Shown: one piece after another, positions 1 through 11,105 of the stretch | Layout of the letters: every line of letters starts with the position of its first letter | Position numbering within the stretch: the first letter of the stretch is position 1 | Assembly: GCA_023055425.1 (NCBI GenBank) | Contig: JALGPY010000005.1 | Span: forward strand, 88,515,495-88,579,494 | Origin: Linanthus parryae | Taxonomy: Eukaryota > Streptophyta > Magnoliopsida > Ericales > Polemoniaceae | Length of the DNA stretch: 64,000 nt | Direction of reading: 5' to 3' | Translations under genes and position numbers: made by a program | The notes under the pieces: model-generated | What the model saw: only the letters and a program-made list of their open reading frames with translations | Database searches by the model: none | What the model was told of the DNA's origin: nothing

Positions 1-390
1 CAACCTGCAAGAAAGAATCAACTTAGTTCTGAAAAAACTGTCAGCAGCTCAAGGCACATCTCAAGGCCTTGGAGCTCAAAACCTACTTCACAGATATACA
101 AAGTTTAACCCAGAAAACTTTGATTCTTCCTGTTTTGATCATCTGCAATTGTGTTGGATATGTAAATAGTGTAAGCTATAAGAATATGCAGTAAATCCTT
201 GATCTGTATAATCAGATATCCAATCTGCAACACAAAATTGGTAGAACATATAGCAGAATAAAACAACTCTCAACGCTTTGAAGTTCTGTCAGTATCTCAA
301 GGCCTTGGAGTAACTAAAATACTTTGCTGCTTATGTATTTGTCTTTTTCTTTCATCACTCAAAAAAATTACCATCCAATCAACATATATG
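1..390 (+). repeat. Sirevirus-like fragment at window edge
   Basis: Two copies of a CAAGGCCTTG-centred palindrome lie at about 58-75 and 298-315, like those in the Sirevirus LTRs elsewhere in the window. Near 345-357 there is a CTTTTTCTTTCATCA stretch that resembles, in reverse complement, the bases just inside the left LTR of element A. This suggests the 3' part of a plus-oriented Sirevirus. No coding frame or clean boundary is visible, so family and ends are uncertain. Confidence 0.35.
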
Positions 391-399
391 ACAAAAATT

Positions 400-1034
400 A
401 CTTAATTAGTAGAACAACCTAAACTTTTGGCCAATTTTAGATGCAACCCATAAATATCATATCAAAGATACATACTTTGAGCTAACCCAAGACTCAATAA
501 TTCATTTGAAGTAAACCATGTCCACACATACACATGATAACGCATGCACACACGTACAAACATAAACATAATATGAACAAAAATAATAAATGAACTATTA
601 AATGGTGAAGACAGTTATACATAAATCGGATGATACATCTATATATCTTAAAAGTATCTCAAAAAGAGAATGTAAACCTACCATGAATATATTGTAGCTA
701 AATCAATGAAGAAAAAAATAATTATCATCGTTGAAACATCCAACAAATGACATAGCATATATAAACAGTTTATTGTTTTCTATTCGGGGTCCCGAAATTT
801 AGTATACTGAAATCACCTTTCACTTTTTGTTTCTCTATAATATCACGTATTACACAAATCCAATAACTTCTCTACCCAAGCAGTACTGGACTGTGTAACC
901 TAGCTCGACAGTGCAGTGGTTAGCAAGTGTGGTTGCTCACAAGTGTGTACCACTTGTACAACACCCGCCAAAACTCCCGCCCAGTTTCAGATACAATGTA
1001 TGTATTTCCGGTTGGGCCAGGTTCTGGTACTAGT
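400..1034 (-). repeat. Tandem LTR array, unit 0 (partial)
   Basis: Truncated first visible unit. The LTR part ends near 790, where GGGGT joins CCCGAAATTTAG with the usual TTACAAAATTTCGT lost. The internal part follows and ends in a degenerate primer binding site (reverse complement GGTTCTGGTACTAG) just before the next LTR at 1035. A perfect 7-bp inverted repeat, ACAAGTG/CACTTGT, lies at 939-957. No coding capacity. Confidence 0.75.
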
Positions 1035-2648
1035 TGTGACGACCCGCCGCACTTTTAATCATAAAATATCGATTGTACGATAATACACTGTTTATTGTCC
1101 ACCCCGTATGACAATTTCAGATATCCAAAATACATAACCAGCAGGACACACATTCCTTTTAAATAACATGTTCAATAATAATTCAAAAAATCAGGTATGT
1201 GACTGAATTTAATTAAAAGTTACACAAATTCGCAAAATGGATGTTTTCTATAAACTATCGCATTTCGACTAAAAAGTTACAACATTCACTAAAAACATCT
1301 AAAATCATTATTGTAGAAAAACAATTTAATTTTTAGCAATCAACACTGCAACCTGTTCAAATCATGTTCAACCTGTAAAATGGAGGAGTGAGCCAAACCC
1401 CAATAGGTACCACCTTATCATTGGCGTAAAAATTTAAAGGCCACTTAAATCGCACCGGCTAACAAGAATCATACATCACATATAACATCAACAACATAAT
1501 TATTCACCCAACAATCACAAGATATCTTAAAAGATGTACATAATTACACCGGATATGTATTCACACTTACATCGTACACTCCTTAGATTTTGAAATGAAA
1601 TTTCACTTACCTGAAAATCAAAGTTCAAAAAATTTAACAGACTAGCTCTCATAGAATTCTCAATGTCTCCCCTTGCTTGTGGTGACACTAGAGGACACAA
1701 CTGATCCAAATTACCCATATAATGAAACGAACATAAACATGAACCATCAAAGGTAAATTTTTTTCTTGTCGAAGTTATTATCTACTTAGAATACTCTTTT
1801 TTTTTCCTCTAGTCTAAAAACACACTCCCTTTCTTTCTTCATACTTAAGCCATGCATAAAAACTTAATAAAAATGAAATACTACATGTAATTGTAAAGGA
1901 ACATGTGGCTAGTGATTAAAAACAAAACTCTTGTGAATCATCAACTTTGCACTTGAGATGCAACGTGGGAAGTAGAAAAATTAAGGTGATGGATATGAGC
2001 AAGCATGCCATAATTAGTAAAACAACCTAAACTATAGCCAATTTTAAGTGCAACCCATAAATATCATGTCATAGACACATACTCTAAGCTAACCCAAGCC
2101 TCAATAATTCATTTGAAGCGTATCATGTCCACACATAAACATGATAAGGCATGCACACACGTACACACATCCACATAATAGGAATAATAATTTAAAATGA
2201 ACATATTTAATTCTTAATACAGTTAATAGATCGGATGATACATCTATAAATCTTAAAAGTATCTCAATAAATAAATTTAATACTACCAGGGATCTATTGT
2301 AGCCAATTGAATGAAGAAAAAAATAATTGCCATATTTTAAATATCCAACAAATGACATAGCATATATAAACGAAATATTATTTTGTATTCGGGGTCTTAC
2401 AAAATTTCGTCCCGATATTTAGTATTCTGAAATCACTTTTCACATTTTTTCCCCTCTAATATCACGTACCACCACACTTCAATAACTTCTCCACCGAAGC
2501 AGTATTGGACTGTGTACCCTAGCTTAACAGTGCAGTGGTTAGCAAGTGGTGGCTCACAAGTGTGTACCACTTGTAAAACACCCGCCCAAACCGCTCTTTG
2601 CCAGAGACACTGTATGTACTTCCGGTTGGGCTAGGGTCTGATACAATC
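1035..2648 (-). repeat. Tandem LTR array, unit 1 (LTR 1035-2401 plus internal 2402-2648)
   Basis: Complete unit. The LTR-like part starts TGTGACGACCC and ends CGGGGTCTTACA, so it has TG...CA ends. The internal part starts AAATTTCGTCCCG. On the minus strand this reads CGGGACGAAATTT before TGTAAGACCCCG, a common arrangement at the 3' LTR junction of plant Ty3/gypsy elements. The inverted repeat is at 2556-2574, and the internal part ends in a degenerate tRNA-Met primer binding site. Period to the next unit is 1,614 bp. Short open frames here are not conserved between units. Confidence 0.8.
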
Positions 2649-4275
2649 TATGACGACCCGTCACACTTTTAATAAAAAAATATCGATTATACGATAATAC
2701 ACGGTTTATAGCAAAGCCCGTATGACACTTTCAGATATCCAAAATACTTAACCCGCAAGACACATACTACTCTTAAATAACATTTTCAATAATATTTCTA
2801 AAAATATGGTATGTGACTGAATTTGATTAAAATTTACACCAATTCAGCAAAATAGATGTTTTCTATAAAATATCTCATTTCGACTAAAAAGTTACAACTT
2901 CCACTAACAAGAGCTAAAATTTATTGGAGCTAAAAAAATTAATTTTTAGCAATCAACGCCGCAATCTGTTCGAATCATGTTTAACCTGTAAAATAGAGGA
3001 GTGAGTCAAACAGCCCTGTAGGTACCGCCTAATCACGTGCGTAGAAATTTAAAAGCCACTTAAATTGTACCGGGTAGAAATCATACAACTCATATCACAT
3101 CAACGACATGATTATTTACTCAACTATCACGAGATAGCTTAAATGCTTTAAATAATCACATCAGATATGTATACAAATGTAGATCGTAAACAGTGTAGAT
3201 TTGGAAATGAATTTTCAATTTTCTGAATATCAAAGTTTAAAAAAATTTAACTGACCAGCTCTCATAGAATTCTCATTGTCTCCCCTTGCTTGTGGTAACA
3301 CCACATGACTACACCTGATCCAAATTACTTATATATTGAAACCAACATAAATTTGAGCCAAACAAAGGTCTATTTTTCTCTTATTCATAGTTATTATCGA
3401 CTTATAATACTCTGTTCTTTTTCTGCTAGCCTAAAGAAACACTCTCTTTCTTTCGTCATATTTAAGCTAGGCATAGAAACATAATGAAAATGAAATACTG
3501 CATGTAATTGAGAAGAAACATATGGCTAGTGATTAAATACAAAACTCTTGTGACTCATCAACTTTTCACTTAACATGAAACGTTGCACTTGGAAAATTAA
3601 GGTGATAGATATGAGCAAACATTTCATAATTAGTAGAACAACCTATACTTTTAGCCAACTTTAGATGCAACCCATGAATATCATGTCAAAGACACATACT
3701 TTGAGCTAACCAAAGGCTCCATAATTCATCTGAAGTAAACTATGTCAACACATACACATGATAACGCATGCACACACGTACATACATCCACATACGAGGA
3801 ACAATAATTTAAAATGAACTTATTTAATCTTGAAGAAAGTTATACATAAATTGGATGATACATCTATATATCTTAAAATTATCTCAAACAAAAAATAAAA
3901 AATAAAAAAAATTAATCCTACCACGGATATATTGTAGCCAAATGAATGAAGAAAATAATGATTCTAATCATTGAAACATCCAACAAATGACATGACATAT
4001 ATAAATAATTTATTGTTTTCTATTCAGGGTCTTATAAAATTTTGTTCCGAAATTTAGCATACTGAAATCACTTTTCACTTTTTTTTCTCTTTAATATCAC
4101 GTACCACACAAATCCCATATTTTCTCTACCCAAGCAGTACTGGACAGTGTAACCTAGCTCGACAGTGTAGTGGTTAGCAAGTGTGGTGGCTCACAAGTGT
4201 GTACCACTTGTACAACACCCGCCCGGTTCCAGATACAATGTATGTACTTCCAGTGGGATAGGTTATGGTACTATT
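2649..4275 (-). repeat. Tandem LTR array, unit 2 (LTR 2649-4036)
   Basis: Complete unit with the same order of landmarks as unit 1. It begins TATGACGACCCGTCACAC; the LTR ends CAGGGTCTTATA. The inverted repeat is at 4193-4211, and the degenerate primer binding site complement sits at about 4261-4273. Period is 1,627 bp. Confidence 0.8.
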
Positions 4276-4522
4276 TGTGACGACCCGCCGCACTTTTAAT
4301 CATAAAATATCGATTATACGATAAAACACTGTTTACTGTAAACCCCCTATGACACTTTCAGATATCAAAAATACTTAACCAGCAGGACACACATTCCTTT
4401 TAAACAACATTTTCAATAATATTTCTAAAAATCTGGTATGTGACTGAATTTGCTTAAAAGTTATCCCAATTCAGCAAAATAGATGTTTTCTATAAACTAT
4501 CGCATTTCGACTAAAAAGTTAC
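4276..4522 (-). repeat. Tandem LTR array, unit 3, left part
   Basis: Starts TGTGACGACCCGCCGC and runs about 250 bp into the LTR, ending CTAAAAAGTTAC. The Sirevirus A insertion interrupts it here. The last five bases (GTTAC, 4518-4522) are the left target-site duplication. The unit resumes at 16767. Confidence 0.8.
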
Positions 4523-4653
4523 TGAATGGGTGTACAGTAGGAAGAAATACCTGATCCATACTCTAGTGGGGGGGGGGGTTGAATAGAGTATGCCGATTTT
4601 GCTAAACTTGAAAAGAGAGTGGTTTCAAAAAGATTTGTAATGAGTAAAGAGTA

Positions 4654-4669
4654 TTTCAAGGCCTTGAAA
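4654..4669. repeat. 16-bp perfect palindrome TTTCAAGGCCTTGAAA, first LTR copy
   Basis: A self-complementary 16-mer. Exact or near copies recur at about 8480, 10965, 14247, 54748, 55731, 56156, 60960 and 62017. Looser versions lie at about 62, 298, 4723, 8829, 12638, 13338, 15762, 16710, 54677 and 61031. Nearly all lie inside Sirevirus A, B or F. Dense palindromes in LTRs are a reported Sirevirus trait; a regulatory role here is inference. Confidence 0.85.
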
Positions 4670-5701
4670 TGAAATTCAAGCCCTTTGAATGAAAACATTT
4701 TTAGTAGAAAAGATAAGTCTATTTTAAGGCCTTGCAGTGAAACTGTTTTATTTGCTGCAAATAAGCTAAGTATTGAACTGAGAAGTAAATGCAAGAGACA
4801 CAAGATATATAGAGTTCCGTCCAATTGGACCTGCATCTCTACCTCAGGGATCTACTCCCATCATAATTTAAATTCAATTCTTATTAATCAAAATATAAGC
4901 CCTAGATCTCAAGGACAGAGAGTTGCGTTACTCTGTTACAGCTTGTGGTTCTCAGTAACCTATCGAGTACCTGCTCTAGCTAACTTATTAACTAAGAATT
5001 CTCTATTGTTCACCTTGAAAAATCATCGATAATAAGAACTAGAAATATTATCATAATGATATACTAATAAAGCTCAGAATAGAAGAACACTATAACTAAG
5101 TCTCACTACTAGAAATGAACACATAAATGACAAAAGGATACTAAACTTCGCGCGACAAGGAAATTTTTGCCGTTTATTGTATCACAAACGATGATAATAT
5201 CTAATCTCGCTTAAAATAATCTTATAAGACAATAAATTAGTGGCCCCGCATTTAGTTTTGATCTAACGGAAAGAATCTTAGCAAAAAAGACTATTTTTTT
5301 ATTTTCGTTTTTACTGGAAACGGCGATAATAAGTTACTAACGGCGTAATTTTTTAACTTGGTAAATAATATTTAGGAGTAACAGCAAGAGTCTTATTACA
5401 CCGTTAGTTATTGGCATATACGACGAGAGGAGGTGCAACGACATGTACAGCAACAGGTTTAACAAGCGTTAAGGTAGCACCATCACCTGCTAACTAAATT
5501 CGCCAGCCTCACTCGCCTGCTCATAAAAAATGTCCGGCCTCCATCGCCTGCTGAAGTTGATTCTCCAGCGCCTGCTCAAGATGCCATCGGTTCGTCATCT
5601 TCTGCTTGTCGTCCACCTAAACCTGCTCAGGTAAATGTAAACCTTAATAACAAAATATGTCCTAGCACAATGTTAACTATGCTAAAAGTACTCTTTTTTG
5701 T

Positions 5702-5998
5702 TTGAAAAGAAGCTTCTCATCCCCCTGGTGTTGTATCATGGACCAAACAGAAGTGTTGTGGCAAGAGGGCAGTTCATTTCCGGGCTACAAAAAAAAAGTG
5801 GTACAGGGAATAACATTGGGCAAAGAGTACTTACAAGTTTTTGTTAAGGAGGTGGCAAGGCCAGAAGAAGAGATCACTATTGTTAAAATGGAAAATATCA
5901 AAACCATGGCGAGACGCTTTGAAGAGGACAATACACTGGCCTCGTACACTTGTAAGTATATATGTATATGTTTTTTAATGAGCTTTAGCTGTTTTTAA
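5702..5998 (+). CDS. Unidentified 98-residue open frame in CACTA 1
   Basis: I do not recognise this protein. It is rich in Lys, Glu and Val, with a segment near residues 28-62 (TLGKEYLQVFVKEVARPEEE) that looks like real coding sequence, then an Ile/Cys/Phe tail that may be intron read-through: the frame meets GTAAGTAT, a good splice-donor match, at about 5952. Upstream, 5510-5640 has a Pro/Ala/Ser-rich frame around CCTGCTCAG repeats that also looks exonic. Either a transposase-derived remnant or a captured gene fragment is possible. Expression is unproven. Confidence 0.3.
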   Translation: MKRSFSSPWCCIMDQTEVLWQEGSSFPGYKKKVVQGITLGKEYLQVFVKEVARPEEEITIVKMENIKTMARRFEEDNTLASYTCKYICICFLMSFSCF

Positions 5999-6095
5999 GG
6001 CACAAGATGCCTTTTTGATAAGTTTAGAAATATTGCAGGCTAAAAATCCCATAACGGCATAGGATGCTGCTCGTTCTGACCTGGTAGTGGAGATA

Positions 6096-6113
6096 ACACA
6101 CACACACACGCAT

Positions 6114-6171
<58 letters not shown>
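6096..6171. repeat. (CA)n/(TA)n compound microsatellite
   Basis: An imperfect CA run (about 6096-6124) passes directly into about 24 TA dinucleotides, inside CACTA element 1. Confidence 0.97.
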
Positions 6172-6172
<1 letters not shown>

Positions 6173-6491
6173 ATTTCTTATTATGTGTTTTTTGTGGTAA
6201 TTAAATTTTGTGTGTTAGTTGCTCAATTTTGATGAAGAGGCTAATTTACTGTGTGATGGCCGATAAAATAGTTGGTATTCATATTTTCTTCTGTTTAGTT
6301 TTAGCCCTCATGGTTTAATATTGAACTTCCCTTCACGCGATCCATTTGTTAGTTTGGCTTCGTTCTGTAATTTTTTGCGGGTTCCGATTAAGTGGCTAGA
6401 TTTTTCAAGGAAACAGTTGAATAGGTAACATTCGAACACCCATTAAGTCGCCTTTCCACAGCGGGAACATGGTACTACATAATTAATTAGC

Positions 6492-7046
6492 ATGAGTTCT
6501 TTTTTCCTAATGTTGACTGAGCTTCCCTTAATTTTGTATGCAATTCCATGTTATCTTCTAGAAATACTACTTCCAGAATGTTGGCCTGGTATTTATCAAG
6601 TGTTGATTTTTGTTGTGCTAGTCACTATCATTTACGTTCCCTGCACATTGAATTTCAGGTTAGTTTGCCCTCATATTAGCAAACCAAACCAACATCTGAG
6701 AATCAATCTTATCGCAATTAAAGTTTGCTGTATTTTTCGTCTTAGAAATCAACTTGGTTTCTTTGATTTCTTTGGAAAATACTGTCGTAGAATACCTTAA
6801 CTGTTTACAGTTATGGTCTTCTGCTTAATTAGTTGTATTGTCCGTATACTTATGATGCTACCTGTACAAGGCTCAATGTGGATATGTACTGTTATCTTCC
6901 TTAGGGCTATCCAGGATCTGGCACGTCCACGTTATCGTGCCCGTTTTGTCCCAGCGCACCAATGTGAAGCAGGAGCTCTCTTTTTGAAGCCGTTTTGTCG
7001 CACTGAAGGATACATAGGTATAGCTTTTGGTTATACTTCAAAATAG
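6492..7046 (+). other. CACTA 1 interior with two unassigned open frames
   Basis: Two neighbouring plus-strand frames (6492-6800, 102 residues; 6813-7046, 77 residues). The first is hydrophobic and rich in Leu, Ile and Cys and may be intronic. The second contains a compositionally balanced stretch, about residues 30-75 (RAIQDLARPRYRARF and onward), that could be an exon. I recognise no domain. Taken with 5510-5998, this may be a multi-exon fragment carried by the transposon. Confidence 0.25.
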
Positions 7047-7120
7047 CTAGCGCAAAAGTCTAACAAAAAGTTTTGCAAGACACCCTTTGCTGAATTGTGC
7101 CTTAAACGAACGTTTTTTCT

Positions 7121-7122
<2 letters not shown>

Positions 7123-7181
<59 letters not shown>
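7123..7181. repeat. (AT)n microsatellite
   Basis: About 29 uninterrupted AT dinucleotides in the right half of CACTA element 1. A minus-strand frame across it encodes only Tyr-Ile repeats. Confidence 0.97.
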
Positions 7182-7183
<2 letters not shown>

Positions 7184-8534
7184 TGAAGTTTTTGAATTGT
7201 CTTCTGTAATATTCAAATTCAGTAGATGGTTGCGAGTGTTTTATTGATTGATGTGTTGGATGGTGCCTTAAAGTTTACAGGTTCGATGTGTTTGATCAAA
7301 TGCAGTATGTGTTTGATTCATTCGGATTGTGCATATATAAAAGCCTACAGGTTGGATATCTCCAGTAGTAAACTGGATTGGTTGCACGGGTTAGCACCAA
7401 TACGGCCAGAGTACACTTTTTCCGTTTCAATGACCAACAAAAACGACAAGAAAAAATAGGTTGCCGTAAAAAGATACAATTTTATACGGCGATAATATGA
7501 GGTATTACGGCTATAATGTTTCACCTAATCATTACATTACAAATTGCGTGAGTATAGTTTCGCCGTCTATAATCATACCATAAAGAGCGAGTAAATTTAA
7601 TTGACTGCAAAAATACTTGCTGCAAAAAACTTAACAAACGCCGCGAGATAGTCTTTTTCACCGTAGATATTCAAATTTAAACGGCGAGAGGTATCTCATC
7701 TTATTGAGCGCAAATACGGCGAAAGCTCATTACCGGAGATGGTTTTACTTGCTGCATAGTAAAAACGTCAATCTACCTAGCGGCCGAACCAAATTTCGCC
7801 GTTTATGCCTAAAATGGCGATAAAAACGTCTTATACATCAATATTATCTCGCCATTTTTTTGTCTGTTTCTAGTAGTGTCTGCAGTGAGTATGCATTGTT
7901 CTTCGTATGCTTGTATTGAGAGAAATGGATCTCCTTCTTTGTTGCTTGTCAATCCCTGAATGTGTTTGAGTGTCTCTGTGAATTTCTCTGTGTTGTATCT
8001 CTATTTCTTCATTCAAAATTCCTATTATATAGCTGGTTTGAATTGCAAATCTTGCAGATCTCTTCATAACCCACCTTCCTACTTTTTAGCCGCAGGTGTT
8101 GACTTCTCTAACAGCTTCTCCAACGGATAGTTTCTCAGTATCTTCTAAGATACTAATTTGATCTTGTTTAGAAATGTGTTGGAAAGCTTTCAAACAAGAT
8201 AGATTGATCACATAATCAAATCAACAGGCAGTTTCCTTTCCTGCAAAACATAAGTTATGAAACAGATTCCTATAAAATAGTAAACACAATAGCCCTCCAA
8301 AACTTGCTCAAACAGATGGTTTAGATATAATTTAGAATATCAAAAAAAATATTTTTCTTTCATCATCAAATAACGGCTAATCACGCATAAGGGTTATAGG
8401 AGTTGAATCAAGATCAGAAACTCCTCCTAAGATCATGCATATAAAAGCACTGTGACTTTCAAAGCTTTGAAAGCTGTTTCAAGGCCTTGAAATAGACTAG
8501 CTATTCAATCCTTTGAAACTGAGTTGAACTTACA

Positions 8535-8549
8535 ATCTCCTTCTTGATG
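8535..8549 (-). promoter_or_regulatory. Element A polypurine tract
   Basis: Immediately inside the left LTR. The minus strand reads CATCAAGAAGGAGAT next to the LTR, the expected place and composition for the plus-strand DNA primer. Element B has the same site with CATCAAGGGGGAGAT. Confidence 0.7.
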
Positions 8550-8837
8550 AAAGAAAAAACCAAAATATGTATAGAACTATGTTTGTGCAAAAAAATACTC
8601 ATTAGAAAATAGAAGAATAAAATGTCAAAAATATCCAACTTATTAACCAACTGAATATATCAAATAACAGTAAAGTTTCAGATAGTCCTACTGACCAAAA
8701 CCAGATCTATAAAAAATAAGTAAACATAAAACAGCCTAAATTTCTCCACTTTTTTGAATGTCGTAATAAAGAATTAGAAAATGTTGAATCAAATTTTTGG
8801 AAAAAAGTTTAGAATTTTCATGACTTTGAAGAGAATT

Positions 8838-10647
8838 TCAAGGTCTTGAAAAAGATAGAAAGAATAGGCAAGAATTAAGGGGTTGGGTATCCATCATCTT
8901 TTTGCTCTGCATCTCCTTCCTCACTATCTTCTTCATTGTCTTGTTCTTCTTCTTGAGCTCTAGCTTCTTCCTTCTCATCACCAGCTCACCTTCCTCTTCA
9001 AACAGACCAGTTTCAGTCACTATTTCTGGAATAATTGGCTTCTTTTGCTTTTTTCTTTAGGTCCTTAAGTAATATTCCTAAATATGGACCGTCAACTTCT
9101 TTTTAATCGTCATCATCTGGTTCCTTAACCACTTTCTTTCCTTTTTCCTTCACCCCAGCAGTCTCTTCCTGGGTTGTGTGCTCACTAAAAAATTCCTTGG
9201 TTGATCCATTCTTCTTGGTTCCCTCTGCAGCTTGAGAGACTTCTTAAGGCACATCAAACATATTCATGCTCTTGAAGATGTGTTCAACCATGTACTTTGT
9301 CTATTTAAACTCAGTTCCAAACTCATGTTGATTCTCCTTCAGTTCATCCATGTCCTTCTCAATTCCATCAAGGTTTTGAAGAACCAAGGAGAGATCTTGA
9401 GGCTGAGAAGTTTGGCTTGAAGTAGGGGTAAAGGCCTTGGGTTTAAGAAACTTATTGGAATTCAGCTTTTCTTCTGTCAAATCTGAGTACAAATTCCAAG
9501 TCTTAGCACTAGTTTTCACTACACCAATTTTCTCAAATGCTTTCTCATCAAGCATACCAAAACCAGTAGCGATAGTTTATTCCGTTTCAGTTGGAATTTC
9601 AAGAGGTTAAAAGAATGAGGTGAGCAAATTACCATATGTCAAGGGATGCTTTATCTGATTGGTTTGTGTTTATCAATGTTTTTGGAAGATCAATCTCATA
9701 ACCATGCATAACCAAATACATTAAGTACAACACCCTTTCAGTTATCAACTCCTTTGAGTTTTCGCTTGGTACCACACATCTCATCAAGGTTTTAAACAAG
9801 ACTTTGGCTTCAACAGTTAGCACAGAGTGTGTTAACTGCTTGGATGTGGTAGTGTTGTTGGGTGGAAAGAATTATTCTTTGTCTAGTTTCAGGGCTTCAC
9901 TCTTAGGAGGGTAATTACTAGTTTCATACCTCTTTGGACAGCCTAGAACATTGGGAAACTCAAGGTGGTCTAGTTCCATATCAATGCCACCAACTTTGGT
10001 TTGAATCAAAAGGTTCACAGAAGACTTGAGTTGTTTCGTGTTTAGGTAAAAGAATCTAGTGAGTCTTTGGTAGGCTATCTCTTGAGGGTTTTTAACAAAC
10101 CAACGAGATCTTTTCTTCAACATCTTAATGCGCTTCAGATTCATACCATTCAACATAGAAACACTGATCATACTACATAATGCAACTGATCTAGAAGCAA
10201 ATTCATCTAGTCATTGACCTCTAGTAACATTAGTAATGAACCATTTGTTAACAAGGGTTGAGTTCTTACCAAAGGATTTTTTTTCTGAATAGATCTGTAG
10301 TGCCATCTCAGTAGTCTCCTCTGGCTCATCCTCTGTTATTTATCCTTATCCCTTGTCTGCTTTTTTAGCTTTCTTCTTCACCTTCTTAGGGCTACCAATC
10401 TGAATCCCTTTCTGCTTTTATGGAGCTGACTCCGCTATCTTCTTCTTCTTGCTAGAAACTGGTGTCTGATGTTTCTTTGCCTTTTCTTCGGAGGAGGAGG
10501 GGCCATGTCTTCTGCAGTAGAAGTCTTTGAACTTGAGTCACCACTTATGGTTTGAACCTCTTTCCCAGTAGCCTTTCTTTTCTTCTCTTTAGCAAACTTT
10601 GAACCACCTGCCATCTTTATTATATCAGAGGCTCTTCCAGTTCTCAT
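8838..10647 (-). pseudogene. Element A extra 3' reading frame (Sirevirus additional/env-like ORF position), broken
   Basis: Downstream of pol, one decayed protein of roughly 600 residues can be followed through several frames separated by stops and frameshifts: 10435-10647, 9872-10171, 9629-9823, 9301-9555 and 8838-9020. It starts near a Lys/Arg-rich N-terminus with a Pro run (APPPPKKRQR), then a conserved middle (around FFYLNTKQLKSSVNLL), then a Glu/Lys-rich acidic C-terminus. Sireviruses often carry an additional frame here, sometimes called envelope-like. I see no signal peptide or clear membrane segment, so an envelope role is not supported. Element B has a homologous copy at 56180-56937, so the frame belongs to the family. 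Function unknown. Confidence 0.7.
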
Positions 10648-11105
10648 TAGTGTTTTGGGATTAGAAGAGAGAGGTAGGATAGATACGAAGCAGAGAAAGA
10701 GAGAATAATATAGTGAAGAGTTTCAATTTGAAAAGGAAACAGAATATTTTTCCTGATCTTTGAAGATTTGCTGAATCAAAATGATTCAAAATTTGTGTGT
10801 GCCGTTGGAAGTAAAGAATATAATACTATTTTGGCTTAATAGGGGTATTTGAAAAGTGAGGGGCAATATTGAGAAATTATCTACAAAGATAACACCCAAC
10901 ATTGAAATATCCATATTATTAACTAAACAACCTAGAATCTTATTTTTAAGGCTTTGGAAAGTATTTCAAGGCCTTGAAAAGCTATATTGTTAAAGCACAT
11001 GCAATCAAATCTTTGAGAAGATTTTCAAGACTTTGAAAATCAGTTCAAACCTTTGAAACACATAATACTTACCTTGTACTTACCTGATTCTCCCCCTAAA
11101 AAAAT
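10648..11105 (-). other. Element A spacer between pol and the extra frame
   Basis: Non-coding. It contains a perfect TTTCAAGGCCTTGAAA near 10965, a relaxed copy near 11028, and a second polypurine-like tract at 11087-11097 (minus strand AGGGGGAGAAT) just after the end of pol. Extra internal polypurine tracts are common in Sireviruses. Confidence 0.6.

Larger units (their letters stand above)
5104..7878. mobile_element. CACTA element 1 (non-autonomous), inside LTR of element A
   Basis: A 2,775-bp insertion bounded by perfect inverted CACTACTAGAAA / TTTCTAGTAGTG ends, with a 3-bp TCT duplication (5101-5103 and 7879-7881). The undisrupted right LTR of element A has a single GTCTGCAG at this point. 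These are the hallmarks of the CACTA (En/Spm) superfamily. Subterminal regions carry many copies of an ACGGCGA-type motif in both orientations (near 5325, 5340, 7485, 7680, 7725 and 7800), probably transposase binding sites. No transposase is recognised, so it presumably needs a partner. The interior holds unidentified open frames and two AT-rich microsatellites. Confidence 0.93.
4523..8534 (-). repeat. Element A, left (3') LTR, split by a CACTA element
   Basis: About 1.23 kb of LTR once the 2,775-bp CACTA insertion and its 3-bp duplication are removed. It starts TGAATGGGTGTACAG and ends GAGTTGAACTTACA, matching the right LTR at 15562-16766. It contains a G11 run near 4568 and several imperfect TTTCAAGGCCTTGAAA palindromes. 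The right LTR shows the undisrupted sequence at the CACTA site. Confidence 0.88.

Noticed and set aside
2101..2358. Short open frames within array units (also 17873-18177, 19070-19258, 21153-21335, 22746-22958, 25193-25417)
   Set aside because: They are not kept in frame between units, which differ by indels and stops. They are chance frames in AT-rich repeat DNA.
7031..7216. Tyr-Ile repeat protein
   Set aside because: Translation of the AT microsatellite in CACTA 1.
8838..10647. Calling the extra Sirevirus frame a viral envelope gene
   Set aside because: No signal peptide, fusion peptide or membrane segment is visible, so only the position is envelope-like.
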